Shown one piece after another: positions 1 to 11,500 of a stretch of 64,000 nt of DNA (position 1 is the stretch's first letter; each line of letters starts with the position of its first letter). The DNA lies in the NCBI RefSeq assembly GCF_011397635.1, contig NC_064769.1, positions 19,423,207-19,487,206 of the forward strand, given 5' to 3'. Source of the stretch: Epinephelus fuscoguttatus (lineage: Eukaryota; Chordata; Actinopteri; Perciformes; Serranidae). Below the pieces are notes generated by a model, which saw only the letters and a list, made by a program, of their open reading frames with translations, did no database searches and was not told where the DNA came from. Made by a program: the position numbers and the translations under genes.

Positions 1-1175
1 GTTCCCGAGAAACATTCGACACCAGCTCCTTGTAGTTCTTCAGGACCACGCAGCCGTAGACCTTCTGCTGGAAGACGTTCTGAGGTGGAGGTAGCGTCGT
101 CGGCCGTCCAACTGGCTCTGGTAAAGGCAGGTTTGGGAAGAGGCTCTGATAGAAGCTGTTTATGAGGGCAGCCAGGTTCCTGCTGCGAGCTGTCACACGG
201 CTAAGCTGGGTCAGCAGTGGGCTGGTGGGTGACTGTAAGTCCGTCTGCTGCTCATACACCCGTTTGAAATGCGGGAAGAAGTCTTGCAGATGTGTGTAGA
301 TGCTCACTATCCTCTCCGAGGGCTCCATGCCGGAGATGTTGGGATCAGGGACGTCTGGGACTGACACCTTGCAGAAGAGCTCTGACATTTCTCCCTGAGA
401 GGCTTTCTGCAAAAACAGAAATCAAACACTAATTAAGCCACACATCTTAAAAAGAGGAGCATGAATAGCTGGGACATTTTCAAAGCAGGGTGGAGTACTG
501 AACAAGCAGATGAGGATTTAACAAAGCAAAATAAGATACAGCACTTTTATGCCTATACTCACATATGTTTTGATTAGGTCAACGGATTCCTTCTGTATGA
601 GTCTGGTGAGCTTCAAAGTCTGCTGCAGAGAATTCCCACACTGCTGGTTTCTGCTCGCTGCCACAGTTCTTGTTGAATCAACAGCCATAACCAGCAGGAG
701 AGAGAGTAATGCTGCGGAGAAAGGAACTGGTCAGTTAAGGTTAACCTACATCCCAGCGGTGAGGGGAACTTCATTGTAACAAAGCCACAAGTGGAAGGCA
801 GGGGTGACAAAAATAGACTTCTCAAATACTCAGCAGAGTCAAAAGAGAACAACAGAAGTCTGCTTTAATATCAGCACAGACATTATATAGAAACAATCTG
901 TAATTATGTTTAGATGCAACAAACTTTGTCAGATTCTTTAAATACTGGCCAGATTCTCCAAACAGTTTAAAATCTAATTACTTCATGACAATAACTAGGC
1001 TGTGCTCAGAAACTGTGAGACAGTTGAATATGAAACTTGAGTCAGTTTCACAACTGGTGCAAGGCAGTGAAAAATAACCACAAAAATGTGCACATTTACA
1101 AGAAAAGATGCACCTTTATAAAAAATATTTAATAGAAAAGTAGATGTAAATAAACTTACTTGTTGCTGGTTCCAT
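1..1175 (-). CDS. lif: LIF/M17-like interleukin-6-family cytokine, 3' end cut by window edge
   Basis: Secreted four-helix cytokine of the LIF/CNTF group, expected to signal through gp130/LIFR-type receptors and JAK-STAT. Three coding exons are seen: 1160-1175 (ATG plus five codons), 563-711 and 1-406, the last running off the window. Exons 1 and 2 join in frame and total 55 codons. The N-terminus is a hydrophobic signal peptide (LLSLLLVMAV core). Next come the CGNSLQQTLKLTRLIQKES helix-A segment and, in exon 3, QGEMSELFCK. Exon 3 continues with FFPHFKRVYEQQ, then PPPQNVFQQKVYGCVVLKNY near the edge, which resembles the C-terminal part of fish M17/LIF. The short first exon and three-exon layout also fit the LIF family. 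The start was chosen because this ATG splices in frame to the signal peptide. CNTF/CLCF1-type paralogues are the alternative; the CGNSLQQ segment favours LIF/M17. The stop codon is outside the window. Confidence 0.85.
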
Positions 1176-1344
1176 AAACTGTTGAAAATGCATGCTCTTT
1201 ACATGACCATTCATTCTCCACTCAGTATCACAGGCAAATTGCACGGACTCGTCATAATCACACTCCTTTAAAACTTTTTTAAAAGACAGAAACCACACAT
1301 TTGTCATAGGAGGAAATGACGTGCACTTTGTGAGGCAACCAAAT

Positions 1345-1353
1345 TTCCCAGAA
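1345..1353. promoter_or_regulatory. Candidate STAT site upstream of the cytokine gene
   Basis: TTCCCAGAA matches the STAT consensus TTCnnnGAA. It lies about 170 bases upstream of the cytokine ATG. A 9-base motif can occur by chance, and no transcription start is visible to anchor it. Confidence 0.25.
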
Positions 1354-4300
1354 TTTCCTCCTTTTTTTTCAGATGTGCATTTCTTTTTTTTTTGTCTTCT
1401 CTTTCCTCTGTATCAAAGAAGTGGGCAATGTCCCAACATGCCTGGTCGCACACCAGGCATGAAGGGACGTTGTCTAATTATTATGACTTGTGTGACCACA
1501 CAGTGTAGCGTTTTTAATAGCACTTCCTTTTTTTATTGGGGCACGGAAAAATATACTAGAGACGTGATATATTTAAGTCGCTTGAGAAACGTGAATCTTA
1601 GAAAGCCATGTCAGGCATGCATGAACATAATTTAAAGGACTGAGGTCAGCACTTTGACACAGTTCCCTGTGTTGCTTTTTTACCGCCATCTAGAGAGTGT
1701 GGGTGTGAGGGTGAGAACTTTGGGCGCTGAGGGGAGCTCACTTTTACTTTTTCACACCCACTGATTTGTACAGTTATGATGTTTCTCATGCAGTGGCTTA
1801 TATTCAGGTGAAACATGCAGGTATTCTTTTACAAAACACACTTTAACAGTCTAATATCAAAAAGAGATTGTGTGGTTCTTCCCATGTCTTCGCCAACTTT
1901 AATAATGCAACAACAAAACCTCACTCATGCAGTTTTTGGTGCTTAGATGCTACAACAAGTGTGTTTTAAAGCAGAATTGGGTCTGAAACAAATGAGATGT
2001 GTCATGAAAACACTCCCTGAGAAGCAGTCTGAGATCATAATGACAGTTTTAGCTGCCTTCTCTTGATTTTTATGCAGATTTTTCTGTCATTATAACCATT
2101 AACAACTGTTTCTCACACCACGTATGCCTCTATGCAGCAATATTTTCATGTGGGCATTTGTGCAGGAAGCTGGCAGTAACAGGAAATGCATTTCTCAATC
2201 AGAAACTTTTACAAGTGCGTAAAGGGGAGGGTCTGTTGAGCCAAAGTAGGCAATATGTCAGTGTCATCACACCACAAGTTCAAGCTTCTGAGTGCTCGCC
2301 CTTAACAGAGGATGATTTCATCGTGACATATGGTGGTGTCGCATCCCCCAGTGACTTGTTTAAGCAAGCGTGTGAGGAGGGACCAGGAGGAATATGTAAA
2401 CTTTGAAAATAACACAAACAGGGTTTTTCATGTGTTGTCTAATCTCATCTTCGTCACCACCGCCACAAACTTCTAGAAATGAGGGCCACTTCTGCTTCGA
2501 GTCACCCTATGATGTGTTTAGCTAGCCCTCTGCAACACAGGGTTAATGAGAGGTCACACTACAAGACAGGAACACGCTGAGAGCTGACCTGATGTCTGTG
2601 TTTTTAACCATGTTTGTTTCAAGCATCCACACTAGATGCCGCATCGCTGTCAAACCACTGACTGCTCGAGAAAAGACAGGGGGAACTCGACACACCACAA
2701 CACTGTCAGCACTACTTCAGGTAAAGGCTAACCACTCTGCTGCCACCCTCGGGGCTTTCCAGTTGCCCCAGGGGATAATGGAGGGGTTGTGGTGAGGCAG
2801 GCAACAGTTGCAGATGGTGCCGCAGACGTCGACAATTCAAGGAAACTTCAGTGGTATTCTTGCCAATATATACAGTGCAGGCATGCCCAGAAAAGCCCCC
2901 AATCAACACCCTAAATCAAGCCTGTTGACCCTGATATGTGAGGAAGCCTTGAAAACACTGGAGGCTTTGCAGTGTAACTTCCCTCTCACCTCCCGTTATT
3001 ATTTAAAGGCTCTGGTTTTCACAAGTTCTCTTTGACCTGCATGTGTGGATTTATGATAAATTACAGTAAACAGCATTTAAAATAATGTAGGTCACACATC
3101 ACACCGAAAAAGAGTGAAAGTGAGAAGCCCCAGACCACATAAGTGAGCATTACAGGGAAATTCAACCACAAACAGTAAGAAATGCACTGTCATAAGATGC
3201 AGGATGTCGATTGAGACTCCCTTTTGTTTTCAACAGAATCTCTTTTATTTTGTCTTTGAACTGCACAGGAAATGGTGAATAAGGTTGTTTAGGAAAGTCC
3301 CCTTTTATTCTAACTAAATACATCTTTCTAGTAAACTTAAAATTCACACAAATTGTAAGGTTCATAACCGTTCTGAAGCTCTCAGGCAAACCTTATTCAA
3401 GCACCCCAGTAGCACTTTTATTTATGGAACCATTTGTTCGCAAGGCTTCAGTTATATGCGACCAGACAAAAAGGCCTTACTGCATATGAGAAACTTTTTT
3501 TTTTTTCATCAAATTTCAGAAAGTTTGTGAAAATGTAAAAGGCTGAAAAATCTAGAGGAGCCATTCAACGTCAGAACACACTCTGGTCAAACAGAACAAA
3601 TTCAGAATTTTTTAGGTTTTCTACGTGTAAAACAAGAGCATTTATATATTGCCATCAGAAATAGAATGTCATTATATTCCTCTATTTAAAATACTTTGTT
3701 AAATTCAGGGGGACGTCTTCCACCTTGCAGCCCTGTGAGGAACATGACTGAACATTAATACAAGTCGTGGCTCTCAAATGAAAAGAGGAAACAGGTGAAG
3801 TAATACCTGCCGAACGTAACAGGGTTGCATTCAAGACCACCACATTAAACAATGTTTCAAAAACTGACCCGTGATAAAATAGTATTTATTTTTTTCCATA
3901 CATATACTTCATTTTTAGAGGGTTTCACTGCATGGGGTACTCTAAATATGTCATGAGCGTTTGAAAAACTTAGTAGTGTTTTGACTCAGAGGGGGTTTCA
4001 AAATGCTTCACGTTTACATTTTGTAAAAATCAATCGTCTCTCCAAGACAAAAAACTACAAGGCTAAAGGTGGTATTAGAAATTAAGCACCAAACAATTAC
4101 CTTTCCATTCGATATAAATGGAAACATTGTGCAACCTGTTCAATGACCATAATGAACATGGCAAAAAATATGTAAATCTGATCATTAGACACTAATTACT
4201 CAAATGCAATCTGGACCCACACTTTGTGTTTGCTTTTGTGGAGCCGTCGATCGGTAAACGATCACCGTGCTGATATTATAAGAAGTCTGTGGTTCCATCC

Positions 4301-5590
4301 ACCAGCATTTATACAATCTGAGAGTCTAGTGATTTGACTTAGCAATATATTGAGCTATCGTATGACCATATCTCTATATTATAAAACAAAAACGAAGCAA
4401 AATCTTTATCATTAAGCTCTGTTATCAGTAATAGATCAGTGTCTCTGCATGTTCTAGCTATATTCTCATGTACAAATATTCATATCAAAAGTTATACAGC
4501 ACAATTCTCACCATTTTCCTTTACAAGAACTTTGATTAGTGAACATTAAATGATTCACAAGTTTTAGATGAAACCAAAACAAAATGGTGCCGGCCTCAGT
4601 AAATAAAATATAGAATATAACAAACACGGAACTAAAATCTGCTTCAGGCACAACTTAAATAAAGGCATTTGTGAAAATTATCATATCAAATATGGCGCCG
4701 CTTATGTCCAGTATCCATAGGCTTAAAATGAAAAAGAAAAAAAAAAGAAATGCTTTTATTTACAAACAGCTAAAATCTCTGACAGATTCATGCTTCACTT
4801 CACAACCTGAATTTGTCCTTAAAGTGCATGCAATAATAAGCAGTTTTACCAAGTGGGATCTTGAGTTGTGATAAGATAAACGGATTGATCAAGCTAACGC
4901 CAAATTGATCATACATATCAAATAAAAAAAGAAAAGGTAAGAACTGTTGCCTAGAAAAGTGAGGGACCACAGTATACTGTATGCATAAGCACAATATGGA
5001 AGTATGACCAAAAGTTTTTTTTAACATTTTAAATGAATAAACTCTGACTTTATCCAGTGACCCCATACAGTAATATTCACATTCAGAGCATAAAAAAAGA
5101 ACATAATAAAATAAAAGTAATAAAAAAAAAGACAAAGCAGCTTAACACCACGGGGGAGTCCGCAGCTCACATTCCACAATGTCCCTCCATGTAACACACA
5201 CATTAAGCATCATACGAACATGATGGGATTCTACTTAAACATATCAAAGTGCCAATTTTACTAAAATTTCCTGATTTATTCAATTCATACCAAAAGGAGG
5301 AAATGGCATGGAGGAAAGAGTCTGTTATTTTTAACACATAAGTTTTGAGTTACACTGACTAGGTTTTTATTGACATGTTGCTGTAGATTCTTTTGTTTTA
5401 CTTTCCCCCTTCAAGTTTCACAAAAGAAGTTCTCATTGCACGTGACACCTCGATTCGAAGATGCAATATCTAAGAGAGAAGAAAAGCAATAGAGAAAGTT
5501 ATCCAGCTTTGCCACCGCGGTGCGTGACAAACGGGTCAAGTGGACGCGAAAAGGGCACGGATATGTTGTCCTCTAGAGATAAATCCACTT
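1354..5590. other. Intergenic: cytokine upstream DNA and 3' flank of the TAOK3-like gene
   Basis: I see no coding exon here. The part nearest 5590 should hold the 3' untranslated region of the TAOK3-like gene. It is AT-rich, and TTTATT at 4755-4760 reads AATAAA on the minus strand, a possible polyadenylation signal among several. The open frames in this stretch are short, uninterrupted by splice logic, and resemble nothing I know. Confidence 0.5.
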
Positions 5591-8500
5591 TCATCTGTTG
5601 TCTTCTTTGGGGAAGTCCAGAGATCCCAGGCTTCCAAAGCCAAGGCTTCTACTTTCTGTGTCAAAAGCGTTAATTTCTCTGTCCTGACGTTCCAGCAAGT
5701 GCTTGATCTTTTCAGTGCGCTCCTTCTGAAGTGCGGCCAGTTCCTCTTCAATCTGTAATCGAAGGACATGCTGGGAGTTATTTTGTTACGTGAACTCTTA
5801 ACTTTAAGCTTTTGTTTTGCCCTGCCAGAGAGGGGGCTTTGGTGTCAGTAACTCCAATGCTTTTGCAGTAAGGTGTCACAAAAGCTCCAGATTAGTTTCC
5901 ATTGGCTGTAGGTGATAGTTGTTGTTTTTTTTGTTTGTTGTTTTTTACCATTTTCAGACATTTTATAAACAATTAATCAATAAAAAATGAATTGTGAGTT
6001 GCAATCACCTCATAATGAACTTCCTTATTTAACTCAAGGCATATTCTTGGAAAGCCCAATCAGCAGATGCAATGGTATTTACTGAGCACTGCACAGTATG
6101 CCTACTGATAGTCCCGGGTGTATGAGCCCTGTCCATTTTGTACATTATAGTGGCTTTTCTCTCAGATCATTCTTGGAGTGTTGGATGATAAATATATTAA
6201 AATAAAATGAAAATGATAATAATTTATTGACTATTTTATTGTTTTAATCCTCTTACCACTGACTTTTTGTGTCAGCTCTGTCTTCTGCACCAGCTGGAAT
6301 ATGAGAGGTGTGTTACTAACTTCAACTGTGGAGATGTGCTGCTCAGTATTATGAGAATAAGCTAAACATATTAATTTAATAGTATTTCCTGAATTACCTT
6401 CATTTTAAAATATAATATCTTCGTGTCACATGTATGAAATGTTCCAAAACAATCACCTGAAACATGCTGCCTAACTGAATTATTCAAACAGCTCAAGCCA
6501 CAGATCTTGTATCGGAGGTTCAGGTCAGGTTGTCAAACTAATTGGTCATATGTGCAGGTGGCAGGGCAGGTACAGTATTGCATGTCCTGATTCAGGTTTG
6601 GGAGCAGGTCTTGAAAATCAGGCCTTTAGAATACTCTTCCCTCGGACCAGAGTGTCAGCTTTGTACACAAAATATTTCTATAATAAAATTAATTTCTTTA
6701 GACTTTAAAAGCCTAGTTAATTTTTAAACAAGTAATATTCATACTGGCTTAAATAAACAATTTGATTGTATTTCCTGATCTTTGCTGAGCAACAGTTTTG
6801 TGTGGAAGGTATTAAGCCTGTCCCAGATATAGGCCTGTTGATTTCAGTGCATTAAGCAAATCATAACCTGGGCTATTAATTGAAGTTTTACGGTAGCACT
6901 AAACACAAAGTGCAGCTGAGGCAAAATATTGGACATTTTGGCTTGATGGTGGCCCCCTAATCCTGAGGAAGACATGAATATATGAACCAGATTTCATGAC
7001 AATCCATCCGATAGTTGAAGATTTTTCGGTCTGGACCAAAGAAGTCGACCAAACATCCAACACCACCATCCCCTGAGCCATGCCACTAGGTCCACGTATG
7101 GCTTAAAATATTTGGGAAAAAAAAACAACTTTTTTCAATTATTATTTAATCTCATGCACACAGCATTGGGGTCTGGGGGCCCCTAACAATGAAGCAGTGA
7201 AGCTAATGTCAACAGAACAAATAAAGGCCTTTAACCCTTTAAATGACCCTGTGGCTTGTCCTCCAGCACCATTCCCATGACCAAACTTCTCAAAAAACCA
7301 AACTTCTTTGCTCTGTTTTCCTCCAGTTTGAAATGCCCCATTCATGTGCACCGCAATCCTTTAAATTCATCCTACTGTTGTAGCTGTCTACTATGAGCTT
7401 TACCAGTAGGACGAGGGCGCAACATGTCACCTCCAATGGATTCCAGAGTTCCAACCAACCATTAGGAGCCACCCACTGCTTTCCCATGCATTGCATGTCC
7501 AGAAATGCATGTCCATGTCCCAACAGAAGTGCTGCTGTTAACATATAAGGTGTCTCTCCAGACATTTATCTGTCCTGAGGTCATTCCTTTGAACAGTATG
7601 TTGTCATGCTGGATTCATTTAAAGTATTTTAGAATGGCTTTAAGCTTAAACCTACCTTCTGTTCAAGGTGCGCTCTGCGTATGGAGACCTTCTGCTCAAG
7701 TTTCTGCTGCTCTCGCTCGTGTTGGGTCTCCATCTGCGACTTGGTTTTTCTCTGGTAGGCGTCCAGGAGCTCCATCTCTTGCTTCAGCTGCTGCTTTAGA
7801 GCTTGGCACTCTGTCTCCTGCTCTGCGTCTAATCGCATCTAGAGACCCAGCAAGACAGAGGTAGTTACAAACACATTAACAACAAGCATAGGTTGGGCCT
7901 CATTTATCAAACTGCAGGCCAACAACTTTTTGCAAAAGATCTCAATTAAACAAAATGAAGTTTTCAAAAATGGATGCACATGTAGTCATGAGTGTTACCA
8001 TCAGTCTGAGCTGAAGATCAAATGTGTTGTACGAATAAATACACAACAAACAAATCATGAATGAGGCCCACTTTTTGCTATTCATGACAAGATGCTTCAG
8101 GATCCTCGTACCGCTTGTGAAGCCATCATCTCATTGATGCTCTGCTCATACTGCTCAGCCAGTATGGCCAGCTTGCGTGTCTGCTCCTCTTTTAGGCTCT
8201 TCAATATCGTCTTATGGTCACCTTTGGGAGAGACCTCCAGCTGATGGTTTCTAAGAGCTTTGTACTGCTTGTTCTGCACCTTGCAAGTATCCTGGAACTG
8301 TTTCTTGATCTGCATCTCCAGCGTCTACAGAGGGTTAACAGAGAGACAAATGTTAGCGTCCTGTTCTTTCAGCTTACACACAATCAAAAGTCATCCAGTT
8401 ATAGGTACGGCATAAACCAGATTTTGTTACTAGTTCAATTTGACCTTAACATGGATGCAAAATAATTCTACTGTTTTTTTTTAAATTACAGTAAACACTT

Positions 8501-11500
8501 GGCTACTCTCTTGCAGTATCCCTCTTATTTGATTGACAACGAAACAATTTGTGGATTAAGTGGTAAAATGATTTATGGATTTATCTGCAATGCCCTTGAA
8601 CAGTTCAGTTTGCATACCGAAAGTGAGCCTTCACTGCTCAACATTGTAGCTGAAGCAAACTAGAACCATCACCTAACAGTTGCAGTGGCGCACCATCACA
8701 ACAGGCAAACTGGGCAAATGTTTGGGGCCCCCAGTGTCCACTCATGTTAGCACATTTTCCGATGACAGCTATAAACCCCTTTAAACATCCCATAAAGGCA
8801 CTATACTGTGGACTGTCAATGCCCCAAACCCCCCTAAATGGGGCCCCTAGAAAGAAAGAGAAAGAGAGCATGAGGCGTGCCCCTGATGTGAGGCTGCGGT
8901 GACCTGAGCTGAGGGCATGAAGTTAAACGTGACAGTGCAATGTGTGTGCAATTTAGGCTTTCTGTCAGTGAATAGATGCTACAACTCTTAAAGACCAAAG
9001 CCAAGCTCCTGTCATGCTTGTCATCTGCTGATTAAAGTGAAAAGGGTTAGCAAAGGAGGAAACCACCAGGACTAAAAAATGAAGCCAACAAAGAAGTGCC
9101 AAAAACTGCAGTTCCGTATATGGCCACTTGGGCTTGAAGCCAGAAGTGAGTCAATCCCCATACACACTCATGTTAAAATGCCCCAACTTTACAGCAATAA
9201 TAAAAATGTTTAAAGGCAGGTACAAAAAACATTTTTGGTCACTATTGCTAATTCTCCCTTCATGACAACTGTACAGGGGGTGAATTTTTATATAACTTCA
9301 TATAACCTTTTACATTTAAATAGCACTTAAATTTACGCATAATTATGGACAGGTTGCCTTGGGTGACACACTGGCTTCGGAAAGTGTCCTCGGCTTCTCA
9401 GTCAGATCCTTTCCTTGCTCCTCCAGAGCACCACCCTCTCGTCCAAATATTGTCACTTCTGGCTCCAAAAACCTAGATGGCGACAGCTGGAATGCTAAAC
9501 TCAAGGCTTCAAAACAGGAGTCCATAAACAATACGTGGCATCACAGTAGCTAGTCAGCTTCATCACATGGAGCAGTGACAATCACCTGAAGCTTAATATC
9601 AGCAAAACCAATGACCTTGTGGTGGACTACCAGAAGAACAGGACGGAACACAAAGTTGTAGCCACGACAACGTGGACGCTTCACACACATCTTTAACCTG
9701 AAAGCACAGACGATCTACACAATCAAAACAGATGTGAGGTGAACACCCAAGTTAGTGTCACCAATTCAAATGTCTCCTTTTCTGTTCCTGTGTTATGGCG
9801 TTGAATCATGGCCAGAATTTGAGGTTGACCTTTGACCTTTTGGATCTAAAATGTCTTCACTTCGTCATTTTATCCTACTATACTTATGTGTGAAATGTTG
9901 TCACAATTAGCATTTGAATTATTCAGTTATAGCCAAAAACGTGTTCTGTGAGGTCATAGTGACCTTGACCTTTGACCTTTGACCAACAAGATCTAATCTT
10001 AAGTTCAGTTTAAAGAAATTCCCTCCAGGTGTTCCTGAAAATTTGCATTCACGAGAAAGAGACGGACAGACGGACATGGAAGGAGCAGTTGTCATGGCAA
10101 CATTGTTAATGATTGTTACTACAGATTTCTGATGGGCAATTTAGAATAAGAACAGAAGATACATTTTAGGCCAACCAAATGTCAGAAGTGCAGAACAGTC
10201 GAGGGGACAGCACCTGCAGAGCTTTCATATCAAACCAATTATGTAATCCTCCTGTCATGAAACATGTCCCATCCCTTTTAAAGACAAACTTGTTAACTTA
10301 CTGAAATGAAGTCTTCTGGATAACAGCTCACTAAATAACTACACAGTGGCAAAGAGGAAGTTCCACACACCTTGAGGTTTCTGGGCTGCTGCCGCTGCTC
10401 CAGAGTGTGTTTCCTGTGTAGTTCTCTCTGCCGCCGGCCGTTGTACTCCTCCTGGTTTTCCAGCTCTGTCTGGTGCTGCAGCCTCATGAGTTCAATTCGC
10501 AACTTCTGCAGCATCTGCAGCTGCCTGCGCTCCATGTCCTGGGTGGACTCGTCCTGCCGGATCATCAGGGCATGTTCCATCTCCTTCTGGGTCCTCTTCT
10601 TGTTCAGCTCCTGGGACGACAAGTTTGATGTAATGTCATTTTTAATGACAACAAATTCAGCCCCTAAATATTCCAATTTACTTTTGGATACTAAAAGGTA
10701 CAGATGAATGACCAGAGCTGTGTATTTTAGCACCATTTACTACATTGCACATAGTTTCTTATAAAAGCTTGACTGCTTCCACCGGTTAAATTTGGTGTCC
10801 CTCTTTATTCTGTGTCAAGTCTTCTTCTTTTGTGCTTGTTTTTGCTGATATATTTCAGAACTGAAGTGTCTTCTTTATACACCTATGCAGATGACACACA
10901 ACTTTAAATTGTAAATGGACGTACCTTTCTAATAGTCCATCTATTCAAAGCACCTTAACACTACATGTCACATTCACCGATTCACACACAATTTCATACA
11001 CTGGTGGTCAAGGCTGTCATACAAGTTGTTAATCAGTTAACCATTCACATGCACTCATACAACAGTTTAGGGAGTATCTTGCCTGAGGATACTTAGAGGA
11101 GGAGACACCAGTTATCCGATTAGTGGATAACCTGTTCTACCTCCTGAGCCACAGACCACTTTCTTGTGGGAATTGTTTATCCAACCGAGGTGGTAAATTA
11201 TCCAGATTGTTACCTGTAATTAGGAAATGACGGCCGAAACAACAGGCACACTAAATATAATAATGATTTTAGCATGTAATTGTGTGCCTTTACTCTGTGT
11301 ACCTCTACATTAATGTTATAATTCACAAAAGTATATTCATTTTTTAACTGTGTTAGTGATGGTAGCTGACCTCTGCTGTGAAATACAATGTTAAAACGCA
11401 AAATTCTGCATTCTAGTTGCCATTTAATCTCACAGTTTAAAGTATTAGAAAATACAATTTCTTAAAAATAGAAAATTGAGAATGTTTTATAGTGGGGGAA

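Noticed and set aside
10372..10707. Plus-strand Cys/Ser-rich frame
   Set aside because: It is the antisense shadow of a TAOK3-like coiled-coil exon.
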